A program made the position numbers and the translations under genes. A DNA stretch of 64,000 nt from Lepraria neglecta (lineage: Eukaryota; Ascomycota; Lecanoromycetes; Lecanorales; Stereocaulaceae), in contig CM065650.1 of the NCBI GenBank assembly GCA_033220425.1, forward strand, positions 1,922,001 to 1,986,000, in the 5' to 3' direction. Positions 32,431 to 44,907 of the stretch are shown here, in pieces; position 1 is the first letter of the stretch; each line of letters starts with the position of its first letter. The notes beneath the pieces were generated by a model. That model saw only the letters and a program-made list of their open reading frames with translations. It did not search any database and was not told where the DNA came from.

Positions 32431-35400
32431 TAAGTATTCCTAATAATTAGATATTCAACGTCTCGTCCGAATAATTTGGCTTCCTAGCCGGAACCGATTA
32501 TTCCTCCTTCCCGATTATTCCCGGAACTCCTATAGAAGGTCCTAGTAGTTCCGGAGGTTCTTAAGGGGTTCCCAGGTGTTTTCGGTATCGTTGTACCATT
32601 TTTATTTAACTAGATATTTCTAATCGATCTAATTTAGAATCCTCTTAACCTCGAACTCTATTTCTTCCTTAATATTATAGTAAAACGTTTCTTAGAGAGG
32701 TATATTAGAGTCCGCTAGCTCTAAGAGTGAGATATAGAATACCGGATATACCTTGGCGTTAGGTAGTAGTTGGAGTTTATAGTTGACTGGTCCTTTTAAC
32801 CGTTTGATTAAGAATAGTCTAACCTTAATATAATCCAGTTTCTTACTTGGTCTCGTCGTCCTTATATTTTTTATTAGGAGGTATACTTTATCCCCCTCTT
32901 TTAGCTAAGGAATATTCTTTCTTTTCCTATCGATCTATTCCTTTAACTTCTTATTAGAGCTCTTAATAGACCTTTATATATCCTTATACAAATTCTTTAG
33001 CTCTTCTACCTTAACTAAGGCTCTTTCTATATTAGGTCCCTCCCTTAGTTACAGAAATATATTTATATTCTTTCTATAGTTGGCAAAGAATAGAGCTAGT
33101 CCGGTTATATCTAACCGCTTATCATTATACGCCAGTTATACTATCGGAAGTAGTGAAACCTAGTTATCCTACTTCTAGTTTATATAATATCTCAGATATA
33201 CTTCTATTATTTGATTTGCACGTTCTATCTATCTATTAGTCTATAGGTAATATACTATTAATATCCGAAGTTTAGTTCTAATTGCTGCTATTAGCGTTCT
33301 CTAGTAGTTAGAAGTGAATAGCTTGTCTCTATCGGATATTATCGACTTTGGTATACTATAATCCCTTATTAGCTTGTCGAGTAGTATAAAGGCTAACTGG
33401 TCTGCCTTGTATATCTCCTTGAAAGGTATTATGATTGTATATTTTATAAGTTTGTCTATAATAACTATAATCGAGTTAAAGGTATCCTGCGTAGCTAGAT
33501 CTTTCGAAGGTAGTAGTTTAACCACGAAGTCTATTATGATATCATCCTATAGTGACTCTAGTATAGGAGTAAACTATATTTGTCCGTACTTAGTGTATCG
33601 TGTAGCCTTATTCTGCTAGCACTCGATACATTCTTTAATATATTATTCAACGCGCGCTCGAAGCTTCGGCGCCGCGTATCCTCGTCCTAGGAGTTCCACT
33701 ATTTTGGACACTCCTAGGTAACCTTGTAAAGGGTCGTTATAGTAATCCCTGATTACTTCTTCGGTGCATTATTCAGGTAGATAAGTCCTCTCCTAGTATT
33801 TAAGTAATATAGTATCTAGCTAATCCTTCCTTAGGGTTATTGCGAATGTATTATCTTCGTAGGCCTTTATAATCCTATTAGTTATATTAGATCCCGTTAT
33901 ACGAAGGGTTATAGCTAATACCTGGTATAGTACCAATGATCCGTCCGCTTCTTTCTTTAGGATTGGTCGCTCTATAATATTCTTCTCTTCTATATAGTCT
34001 AATCGTCTATTAAGGGTATCTACTTGACTATTATCCTTTCCTAGGGTATAGGTTATCTTGAATTTATATTGACCTAATAGTTCTAACTATCGAACTTGTC
34101 TTCTATTCAGCTCCTTTATTATTATAAAGTTAAGAAGATTCTTATAATCTATAAAGATAGTTAGATCCGAGCAGCTCTCCGTGTATACTCGTTAGTTCTA
34201 AAGTATATAAACTACGACAAGTAGTTCCTTATCGTGTATATTATAGTTCTATTCTACTACTAATATCTTCCTTGAATAGTAGGTAACTAGATACTACTTT
34301 TAGTCTTTTATTTAATATAGGTATACTCTAATCGCAAAATCCGAGGTATCTATTTCGATACGGGCCGGTTCGTTGGCCTGAAAGGTACAGAGTACTAGTA
34401 GATCCGTATATACTTTCCTTAATGTATCGAATGATTTCTATTAGTCTTTTCCCTATATAAATCCGATATCCTTCTTCGTAATATCTATTAGAGATAATAC
34501 TTTCTTTAAGTAGCCCTCTATAAACTTCCTATTAAAGTTAGCGAATCCTAAGAAACTTTATACTACTTTAATATCCTATAGTATAGGCTATTCAGCGATA
34601 GCCTTAATCTTTTCTAGGCTTATACTAATACCTTTTATACTGACTATAAATTCTATAAATTCTACCAATTCTCGATAAAATTCGCACTTTTCTGGTTTAA
34701 GAAGAAGTTTCGCTTGTAATAGGCATCCGAGGATATCCTATATATACTCGATATACTCTTTCTTGTTCTTAGGATAAATTAGTATATTATCGAGGTACGC
34801 TATCGCTATTCGATCTAAGTATACTTATATAATATTATTAATAAGTACTTGGCAGGTTACTAGTACGTTAGTAAGTCTAAACGGTATTACTAAATACTTA
34901 TAATGGCTATATCTCGTTCGGAAGGCAGTTTTCTATTCTTCGCCTTCTTTTATCCAAATTAAGTTATATATACCTCTAAGATCTAGTTTAGTAAATATCT
35001 TTGCTTTGCCGAGCCGATCCTATAGCTCTCCTATATTTAGTAATAGATATCTATTTTTAATAGTAATATCGTTCAACTTTCGATAGTTAATATATAGTCT
35101 TAAGCTTCTATTCTTCTTTGGTGTAAAGAGGATAGGATAACCTACTAGTAATTTAGATTCCCGAATAGATCCCTTTTTGAGGTTCTTATTAATATACCCG
35201 CGAAGTACTTTAAGTTCCTTTTCTAATAATATATAAATAGGTCTAAATATCGGCTGTTTACTAGGTTCGAGTTCGATCTTATAATCCTATAGCTAGTACC
35301 TAGATAATACTTCTATATTCGTCTCTTCCTTGAATAAGTATACCTACTTACTATACTCCTGAGGGATAGAGGGTCTTTCAGTTCCTCCCCTAACTCTTAC

Positions 35401-37676
35401 TTCATTATCCCGCTAACCTTTACTAGTAATTATAGAGTTAGACTATCTCTTAGTACCGTCCTTATGCGAAGCTAAGGTAATATATACCTCGACCGGTCTT
35501 CGATTCGACTTCTTATCTACTATTAAACGCTGCTGATACGTAGGTATAATCCTGGTAATATTGCCGGATTAATCTATCTTGAGTACTCCTCGAGCCTAAT
35601 TAATTATTAGGTTATACTTCTTTAACTAAGGTATTCCTAAAATTATATAATAAGTAGCTATCCCAACGACGTTAAAGGTAATCTCCTTATAGTAGCGCTA
35701 AATTATAATAGATAATAAAAGTATCTCTTCGTCTACCTTTCCTATTAATAGTATTAACCTATTAGCTATCTAAAGGTTATACTACTATAACTTCTTCCGA
35801 GTTAGTATTCTAGTTATTCGTACCAAGTCTCGTAAGATGAAGTTTCTAGTAGCTCTAGAATCTATTATCATAACGGTCCGCTGTCCGTTAACAATTACCG
35901 GTATCTTTATATATATATCGTATTGCACGGAATATAGATATTATTTGGGGTTTAATATATTGATCTCCTTATGGCTACCTCTGCTATAAGGGATTACTCT
36001 TTTCCCTGTATAGGGAGGAATTCTGCAAGTTATTTCTCGAACTTATATTTCTTATAGTTATCGTGCAAATATACGTACTATTACTATAGGTAGTATTAGT
36101 TTGCTTCTAGACTCTAACGTCTTATTTAGTTTCGATAGTAAGCCTCTTCTTCGTCCTTCTTACGCGGAAAGTAACTTAGTTATCATTTTCTTACTAAGTA
36201 CTAAGGATACCTATTATCTTTATACTTATAGTACTAGTAATTACTATAGAATGATTTTATTAGAACTCCTAGTTCCTTTCTGCGGTTAATTCTGTAATAG
36301 TCGCAACTATTCTCTATATACTATCTCTAGTAGACTTCCTTGTGTTTAGGGTGATAGTAGTTACTTCTAAAGTCTAAGATACTAAAATCGTTCTAGAATT
36401 CTTTTAGCCTTTCTTCCTCTGAGTATTCCTTTCTCTCCTTAGATATAGTAGATCTAGGTTTAGATATTACCGGTAGTTCTTTCCTTTTGATTATAACCTC
36501 CTATTTCGATTCTTCCTTATCCTAATCCTTCTCGAGTTACTTTCCCTAAATATTACTACTATCTCTAATATATAGCTTCCCTATCCGAGTATTAGCTTTA
36601 TCCGTAAAGCTATCGTTAGAGAACTCCTCGTCTCCTAAGTTAGATTCTCCGTCTAGTTACTAACCGTAGACTTCGTTCTATATTAGTAAGATTCTGCTAG
36701 AATCACTATCCTAGTCTCGTACCTTTTCTAGTACATTCAGCTACTATCGATATACTATGTTTTTCGACTTGCAGTCTCTGGCGAAGTAGCCCGGTTTGCT
36801 ATAGCTATAACACGTAAGTGTTTTCTTTCTACCCCCTTGCTGCTTCTTGCCCCTAGCTGGCCCTCTAAAGGCCTGTTTGCCTTTCTTCTCCGTGAAATCT
36901 AGTTCTATCAGCACTAGTCTATAAGGGTCGCGTTCTTTATATCCTGGGTAATAGCTCTTCGATTTAGTAAAAAAGCTTGAGCGTCCTATCCCGTCGACTC
37001 CTCCGTTATACCTTTTCTCTATAGTCCTTTCGAATAGCTTATCGTTAATTTCGATTACTTCTTTAATTAGTTTATTAAGGGTATCTAAAATAATCCCTAA
37101 CCTTATAAGTTTGTCTTTAATATTGTCCTTTAGACCTCTTCGGTATATAGTTATTAATATATTATTATTCTAGTTAGTCTTCGCTATATACTATTAAAAC
37201 TAAGTTAAATACTCTAATACAGACTTCTTCTGAGTTAAGTACTAGATAGTTTATATTACTATATTGACTTTATTAGACGGTCCGAATATACGGCGGATTT
37301 CGAGTCTGAATATAGCTATACTCTCTATCTACTGCTTGATTTCCGTATTGTTGTTGTCTTCTAGTTCTTCTATATACTTCTTTAGGAATAGGTCGACCTA
37401 CTTCTAGGCTCTTCTACGTAAGTAAGTGATGGCGAAGGTTGGATATCGCTGAGTAGGTATATAGTCCCCCTGAAAAGCCAGGTATAAACCAATCTAAGAT
37501 AGCTATCCCTCGAGCTTATCTCTTTCTCTATAGTATAAGTCGGGCTAGGCTATCTTGCTAGTTCCTTTATTAACAGTCGGGCGTCTCTATTATTATTATC
37601 CGCTCCCTCCTAAGAAGCTTAGGGTATTAGCCCTAGGGTCTCTTGGTGTAGCACTTATCCTTGAGGGTGCTTAAAG

Positions 37677-38184
37677 TGTTACGAACTATACGTACCGGTC
37701 TTTATATATGGATTGATTCTTAATAGGGATGGCGATATTACTATATAAGAGGTAAAGCAGGCTTCAAGTGATGCTAAGCGGGTCTGGTATATAATTAGAT
37801 GATATATGTTTAGTGCCTAGCCTAAGAGATCTATCGCATGTAGTAAACAATTGAATAGTAAGTTGAGCACGATGCTCCAAGTGGTGAGCAGTGCTCCGTA
37901 TATATAGATATACGAAATCCATACTAAGCATTCTTGATCGCACTGATCGCACTGATCGCACTGATCGCATCTGCACTCATTGCGACCACTGCGCTTATCG
38001 CTTAATATGCCAAGCCTTCCTGATCGCACTGATCGCATCTGCGCTCATTGCGACCACTGCGCTCATCGCTTAACATGCCAAGCCTTCAGGGTCTGTCCGA
38101 GTCGGATACCGACTCGTCGACTCGAACCATGACGGGCGCTACGCTCCATGAGCGTATCCCTGATCATGTTTCCTGATCGTAACA
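37677..38184 (-). repeat. 5' LTR of Gypsy copy B (508 bp)
   Basis: Same length and ends as 31,446-31,953. The target duplication TCCTA follows directly. Confidence 0.9.
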
Positions 38185-38690
38185 TCCTATACCGTTTATC
38201 AAGGAAACGCTTGCTCGCGTCATCGGATGTAAATACCTTGTAAAGCTGGATATTATTGCCGCGTTCAACAAGCTCGTATGTATCCGGACAGCGAAGATCT
38301 TACAACGTTTACTAGAGTATTCAAATACTATATCCTACTATTTGGCCTAACTAATAGACCTGCGTCCTTCTAGCACTATATGAATGATATCCTCTTCGAA
38401 TACCTAAACGATTTCTGCTAGGTCTATCTAGATGATATCCTGATCTATAGCAAGACGGAAAAAGAGTATAAGTAACAGGTACGAAAGATCTTATTAAAGC
38501 TTCGGGAGGCGGGACTACAAGTTGATATTAAGAAATACGAATTCCACGTCTAAGAGATAACCTTCCTCGGACTAATTATATTAATAGAAGGTCTATATAT
38601 AGACCCTTCTAAGGCTGAGGTTATTATTAACTAGGAACCCCTAACTCGTCTAAAGGAGGTATAAACATTCGTTAGTTTCTGTAACTTCTA
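38185..38690 (+). mobile_element. Gypsy copy A, reverse transcriptase part (fossil), right of nested copy B
   Basis: Continues the reverse transcriptase of copy A in plus orientation (KYLVKLDIIAAFNK region about 38,235; YLDDILIYS at about 38,425-38,450). Cut at 38,690 by the LTR of copy D. Confidence 0.85.
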
Positions 38691-39082
38691 TGTTACGAAC
38701 ACGTTGTGTGCGGTGTATCGTATATGGATTGATTCTCACTGGGATGGAGGTATATGGAGCAAGAGTGTGAAGCAGGCTTCAATGTATGCTAAGCAGGTCT
38801 GGTATATAATCAAGTGATATATGTTTAGTGCTTAGCCTAAGAGATCTATCGTATATAGTAAATAATTGAATAGGAAGTTAAGCACGATGCTCCAAGTGGT
38901 GAGCAAGTACTCCTATATATAGCAATAGGAAATCCTGCCAAGCCCTCTATAAGCGCACTGGTCGCACGGTACTCATTGCGCTCATCATTCCTGAGCGCCT
39001 TGAGCGCACTGCGCTTATTGCGCTTATCGCTTGGCTTGCCTATCCTGTCCCGAGTTTCTTGTCCTACGCGACAGTCCTGTCA
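38691..39082 (-). repeat. 3' LTR of Gypsy copy D (392 bp)
   Basis: TGTTACGAACAC...CCTGTCA on the plus strand; inverted match to 20,517-20,910. Confidence 0.8.
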
Positions 39083-39085
39083 GAA

Positions 39086-39500
39086 CCACTGGTTCTAATA
39101 CTAGCTCTCCCCTCTCGATTTCTCGTCCCGAGAAACCATCCATCCTTTATGCTACCCCGCCGTAAACGATTAAACAAACAGGCCGTTCGCAGAACGGAAC
39201 TGGCCAGCGAGTTATCCGAAATAGTTATACGTCCCTGCTCCCGATATATCGCTGCTGGGAGGCAGTGCCTTGTAGATACTAATTCCGATTACTACTCGAG
39301 CTGTGTTAATAGTGGTAGGAAATGCGACCTTATGGTGTCGGTCCTTGAAATGCGTCGTATTAAAAAACATCGTAACGATATATAGTAAGAGCTTTCCGAT
39401 ACCTTCGTAAAAGTAAGCCGCTTATAAAAATAATTTGAATCTATTAAGAAGGAGAACAAGAGAATAGTAGATTAAGAACTATAGAATATTAGAGAGTTGG
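39086..39500 (+). other. Antisense Cys-rich frame of Gypsy copy D, best-preserved copy
   Basis: Open over most of its length on the strand opposite to pol. Order: LVPRNHPSFMLP, a basic stretch, SELSEIVIRPCSRYIAAG, a Cys-rich block ending CVNSGRKCDL, then a long charged tail likely to form a coiled coil. Cys spacing suggests a small zinc-binding module. Same position and orientation in copies B and C. I do not recognise a named family. Confidence 0.6.
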
Positions 39501-40042
39501 AGGAGGATCAATATATCGCTCCTGAATCCTCTAACGACTTAATATTCAACGTCTCGTCCGAGTAGTTCGATCTCCTCGACGGGCTAGAAGCCCCCAAGAA
39601 CTTTAACTAGTCTTCTCTTATCTCCGATGGAACTCTTATAGACGTTCCCTATAGCTCCCTGCAAGGTTCCTAAGAGGTTCCTAGATATTTTCTATTTTAT
39701 TATACCCTTTCTATTTAACTAGATAGAACTAATTCCTTCTATCTAGGATCCTCTCGACCTTATACTCTATTTCTTCCTTAACATTATAGTGAAACGTTTC
39801 TTAAATAGGTATACTAGAGTCTACTAGCTCCAGGAGTAAGATATAGAATACCGGATATACCTTTACGTTAGGTAGAAGTTAGAGTTTATAGTTAACTAGT
39901 CCCTTTACCCGTTTAATTAAGAATAGTCCGACTTTAATATAATCTAGTTTCTTGCTTAGTCTCGTTATCTTTATATTTTTTAGGAGGTATACTTTATCCC
40001 TCTCTTTTAGCTAAGGAATATTCTTTCTTTTCTTATTAACTT

Positions 40043-40201
40043 TGTTAGCGCAGGCCACCTTGGGGTATGCTGACTAAGCAGAGCTAGAAACGTGATTGGA
40101 AGGGTAAAGGTACTATGATCGATCTGTCAGAGCGAAGTAACTAGTAGAATATCCGATGTCAATTGGTTGAGATGAATATTTGACTTGCTGAGTTCTCCTT
40201 G
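40043..40201 (-). repeat. Reversed compact LTR fragment
   Basis: First 159 bp of a compact LTR in minus orientation (TGTTAGCGCAGGCCACC...), ending exactly where the full Copia element begins. Its remainder is absent. Confidence 0.85.
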
Positions 40202-40699
40202 TGTTGAATTATAAGCTTACATAGCTTTATCTGGTGACAAAGTGCTGGCACATATGAGAGCTGGCTGTTCAACACAGTCCTGAGAGGCAGGAATGATGAG
40301 TTGGAAAAGTTTGCATGTCTCGGATGGTTCCAAGGCATTTTTGCAATGAGCCTGTTTTCATGCTTTTCTGCGATGCGCCTGTTTCATGCTTTTCATGCGA
40401 TAAGCCTTGTATCATGTTTCATGCGATACGCCTTGTATCATGCTTCATGCGATACGCCTTGTATCATGTTTTATGCGATACGCCTTGTATCATGTTTTAT
40501 GCGATGGCTTGGCTATGGGGCATATATAGACAGTCCTGCACCAAGGAGAACTCAGCAAGTCAAATATTGATCTCAACCAATTGACATCGGATATTCTACT
40601 AGTTACTTCGCTCTGACAGATCGATCATAGTACCTTTACCCTTCCAATCACCTTTCTAGCTCTGCTTAGTCAGCATACTCTAAGGTGGCCTGCGCTAAC
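40202..40699 (+). repeat. 5' LTR of the Copia element (498 bp)
   Basis: TGTTGAATTATAAGC...GCGCTAACA. Contains several GATACGCCTTGTATCATG repeats (26-bp period) and a CATATATAGACAG promoter-like segment. Confidence 0.95.
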
Positions 40700-40711
40700 A
40701 GGTTATGAGCC
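40700..40711 (+). promoter_or_regulatory. Primer binding site, half-tRNA initiator-Met type
   Basis: GGTTATGAGCCC directly follows the 5' LTR. It is the reverse complement of GGGCTCATAACC, the anticodon arm of eukaryotic initiator tRNA-Met. Drosophila copia is known to prime from a tRNA-iMet half cut in the anticodon loop. Confidence 0.75.
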
Positions 40712-41082
40712 CGGATCGACAAAAGGATACCACTTTCGACTAAGTCAGTTCTATTTCCAGTCAACGCTATACCTATTTAGGAAATATCTTCGAGTCTTGG
40801 CATTCTTGGCATTCTTGGCATTCTCGGCAAACATCGATTTTCTCTTGGCGATATCCAGAAGTCTTGGCATCCGCGCTAGTCCTATTTCGGTAAAAACCGA
40901 TTTTTCTTGGCAACGACCAGGTAGATACTCTCGATCTTTTGCTAACTCTGAACTTTGATATCTCTGGAACGAATCGACCAATCTACCCCAAATTTGGACC
41001 GTGGCAGGATAGTCGCTATCTCTTTCAGGATCATCTTTCTAGGACTACGCTAGACCAAATACGATAACCACCCATTTTCAAG

Positions 41083-44000
41083 ATGGACCACAAATTCACC
41101 ATTTCAAAGCTTAAAGGCGCTGAGAACTACGAAATATGGTCCCTTCGCATGCAATCTTTGCTTATTAAGGAGAAATGCTCGGCTTTTCTGAACCCCCCTA
41201 TAGACCCTACTAAGGCCCCCGAGGATACCGACAAAGCTCTAGCTCTAATACGGCTCGCTATCGAGGATGGACCTCTTTTGCAAATTCGTAATCTCGCTAC
41301 CCCGCAGGATGCATGGAATGGTCTCAAAAAGCTCTATAGCCCTAAAGGCTTTAGCTCGGAGTTCTTGCTTTTCAAAGAGTTTTTCGACACGACGCTAGCT
41401 AATTCAAGCAATTCAGCCGAAGAATATATCAATACGATTACGCGACTCACGGATGATCTCAGTGCCAGAGACTTGAAGCTACCGGACAAGCTAATTATGG
41501 CCTGGGTGCTGAATCACCTTACTCCCGAATACGAAGGCTTTGTTTCGAATATTACGCAATCTTACCGTTCAGATAGCGCTAAATTCGACCTTCATGGGCT
41601 ATTTTCGAACCTTTTGGACGAATCTAGGCGCTTAGCATATAAGGATAACGATGCATCGCAAGTTCTAGCAGCCAAAGGTACTAAATCTACGAAGAAATGC
41701 ACCCATTGCAAGAGAAAAGGGCATTATATCGAAGCTTGCTATCAACTACACCCTGAGCTTAAGCCCGGAGGCAAGGAAGACAAGGAAGGCAAGGAAGAGA
41801 TGGTGACGCTTACCGAAGTCGTTTTGCCGGCTATTGAGACTGCTATGCCCGCGCTTACCCTGGATTCATGGATTCTCGACTCCGGTGCAACTACGCATAT
41901 ATGCTGCGATAAGACATATTTTCGCCAAATTAACTCTACTGACGCCAGAGTCAAATGGGGTGCCGCTAGTACTATTCTAGCTAGTGGTATCGGTGCTGTG
42001 CCGCTGAAACTACCAAATTCGTCTACGGTAGTCGTCTTGCAGGATTGCCTTTACGTTCCAGAATTTCAGACTAATCTAGTCTCTCTTGGACGGCTTATCC
42101 AGAACGGTGCTAAAATTGGTTTCAATGCCAAACAATGCGATATTCAGCTACGAAACGGTGCTAAGATTGAGGCTCTTCTGGTCGGCGGGCTATATAAATT
42201 GCCTCTGCAGACATTCCACTCAAACGAGTCAGAAATAGCTCTATCTTCAGTAATTACGCCCTCTCTATGGCATCAGAGACTCGGCCATATCGGAACGACC
42301 CCGATGCGCCATCTTTCGACTTCAGTGCAGGGGCTTGGCGTAGCCCCGGGGCAAAATTTGGCCTCTATCGACACATGCGAAACCTGCCTCAAGGGCAAAT
42401 TCACAGCGCATCCGAATCATTCGGCCGCTACCACCAAATACACGGTGTTTTTCAGTCATATTTCCACTGGATATCGATATTTCATTGCCTTTATATGCTC
42501 TGCTACCAAATGGCTAGAAATTCGACTCCTTACCAGCAAAGCAGGGGCATTGAAGGCCTTTCGAGATGTGAAAAGTCTGGTCGAAAATCAGTCAGGAGAT
42601 TCGATTAAAATCGTCAGATCTGACTGGGGTAGAGAATTCGAAAATCACGAGTTCACCGAATACCTAACTACATGCGGCATAGTGCATGAGCATTCTGCGC
42701 CATATAGCCATGAGCAGAACGGGCAGTCTGAGCGCTTGAATCGAACGATACTGGACAAGGCAAGGTGCCTGCTATTTCAGGCCCAAATGCCGAAAGAATA
42801 CTGGTCAGAAGCAGTTCTCGTCGCAGCTCATCTATATAACCGTACACCTCACTCGGCAATCGACTACAGTACCCCCTACCAAGCCAGATTCGGCAAACAG
42901 CCAAACATAGCCTATATCAGAATATTCGGCTCATTAATCTACTCGAAGACACCGAATATCAAAAAATTGGACGAAAAATCCAAAAAGGGCTGTCTCGTCG
43001 GTTTCGGGTCTAATTAGTTCAAAATTCTCGATATGAGTCGAAATAAGACTTATTGGTCTAGAGATGTCACTATATTGGAAGGACGTTTTTCTAGCACCTC
43101 AGAAGGGTTACCTATTAACCATTCGTCAACAATCGACATATTCGACCTTTCGAGTCCAAGTGAATCTTCAGTCCGAAATTCCCCTGAGATCTTGACTACT
43201 CCTGACTTAGCTAGCCTGGAAGATTCATCCGAGGAAGATGGTCAGCCTCAAGCATCGGAGACGGAAGCTAGACCGGATCGGGTAATCCAGACGCGCGCTA
43301 GGACTCAAGCGAGCCGGCAATTCCAGAATGAGCAAATTGACGATTCTGAAGATGAGTTGGCACTTTTGGCCGGCGATTTCAGTCTGGACCCTCGCTCCTA
43401 CCAGGATGCCTGCGCTAGTCCCAATGCGGATAAGTGGCAAAAGGCTATGGAGAAAGAACTGGCCGATTTGGCTAATCAGAAGACGTGGAATCTGATCGAA
43501 TTACCACCGGGAGCACATTTACTCCCCGGTCGATGGGTCTACAAGACTAAAATCGATAAAAATGGCAATATCGAGAAATACAAGGCACGATGGGTAGTCA
43601 AGGGTTTTCTGCAGAAGTACGGCACCGATTACATCGAAACATTCTCAAATACGGTGAAACCTATGGCATATAGGACGCTTTTCGCGCTAGCCGCCTACCA
43701 AGACCTTGAGATTCAGCAGTGGGACGTCAAATCTGCTTTTCCGAACGCACCATTGAATGAGTCTATCTATGTCGAACAGCCGCATGGTTTCCAAGACCAG
43801 AAATACCCTACTCGAGCTTGTTTTCTGAACAAGGCTCTATATGGCTTGAAACAATCAGCTCGACAATGGTATATTTACCTTGCAAAATTGCTGTCGGAGC
43901 TAGAATATAGCCCAATAACCTCAGATCAGTCGATCTTCATCAACAAATCCAGTGGCATCATAGTCACATCGCACATTGATGACTTGCTTATTTTTGGGCC

Positions 44001-44907
44001 AGATATTCAGGCTATTACCACCCTGAGAGAAGCCCTAGGCAAGAAGGTTGAAATTTCGGATCTCGGTGAGATATCATACTATCTAGGGATTGAAGTCACG
44101 CGGAATAGAGCAAGCAAGTCGCTTTGCATGAGCCAGCAGAAATTCATCGAGGAAATACTGCAAAGATTCGGCAAAACAGCGCTCAAACCGACCAAAACAC
44201 CTGCGGAGCAAGGGATTCGCCTTACAAAATACGATGAGAATGCCACCGAGGCAGATATCAAGCTATTTCAGCAGCAAATTGGCTCATTGATGTATTTGAT
44301 GACGTCGACTCGACCGGATCTATCATTTGCCGTAGGGCAATGTGCTCGTTTTATGAGCAACCCGGCTCCCGAGCACTTCAAAGCACTGAACCGAGTTTGG
44401 CAATATCTAACTTATTCGAAAAATTTTACCTTGAAGTTCTGCCCGCAGAAATTGACTCTGCAGGGCTTCGTGGACGCTGATTGGGGAGGCGATTATACTA
44501 CCCGCAAATCAACTACCGGCTACCTTTTCCTATTCGGGAATAGCGCGGTGTCCTGGTCTAGCAAGCTTCAAAAGACAGTCGCATTGTCTAGCTGCGAGGC
44601 CGAATACATGGCTCTAAAGGAGGGCATTAAAGAGCAAATCTGGCTAGAATGCTTGTATAAGCAGCTGGATATACCCCGCCAGGATCAACAGACCACCTTA
44701 CATTCGGATAGCCAATCAGCAATCGAACTCGCCAAAAATCCTGAGCATCATGCTCGGACAAAGCATATCGATATTCAATATCATTTCGTCCGCCAAAACG
44801 TCCAGAATGGCACCGTCAAGCTGAGCTATATACCTACCAACGACCAACCAGCAGATGGTCTCACAAAAGCACTCGATGCTACGAAATTTGATCATTTTGT
44901 CTGTTGA
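41083..44907 (+). CDS. Copia Gag-Pol polyprotein region
   Basis: Domains in order: Copia-type Gag (MDHKFTISKLKGAENYEIW start, about 41,083-41,680); CCHC zinc knuckle CTHCKRKGHYIEAC (about 41,698-41,740); aspartic protease with WILDSGATTHI (about 41,870); pre-integrase LWHQRLGHIG (about 42,265); integrase core (about 42,450-42,800, with a conserved SDWGREF and NRTI); reverse transcriptase (about 43,480-44,170) with SHIDDLLIFG; RNase H (about 44,460-44,860) with DADWGGD and CEAEYMAL. This integrase-before-RT order defines Ty1/Copia. It looks nearly whole, with about one break. The frame closes within the first bases of the 3' LTR. Base use is normal, without the TpA excess of its neighbours. 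Confidence 0.93.

Larger units (their letters stand above)
31446..38184 (-). mobile_element. Ty3/Gypsy chromoviral element copy B, full length, nested in copy A (fossil)
   Basis: 6.7-kb element with both LTRs (508 bp each) and matching 5-bp target duplications TCCTA at 31,441-31,445 and 38,185-38,189. Coding strand is minus. Order from right: 5' LTR 38,184-37,677; gag about 37,600-36,700 with a zinc-knuckle remnant near 36,770-36,820; protease about 36,000-35,500; reverse transcriptase about 35,300-34,400; RNase H; integrase about 33,700-33,000; chromodomain-like end about 32,650; antisense frame; 3' LTR 31,953-31,446. It is broken by very many changes, mostly of the RIP type. LTRs differ mainly by transitions. 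Confidence 0.9.
38691..40042 (-). mobile_element. Ty3/Gypsy element copy D, 3' part (fossil)
   Basis: 3' LTR at 38,691-39,082, antisense frame at 39,086-39,500, chromodomain/integrase end at about 39,660-40,042 on the minus strand. The rest is missing; cut at 40,043 by a reversed Copia LTR fragment. Broken; its LTR belongs to the 392-bp subfamily also seen in copy C. Confidence 0.8.
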
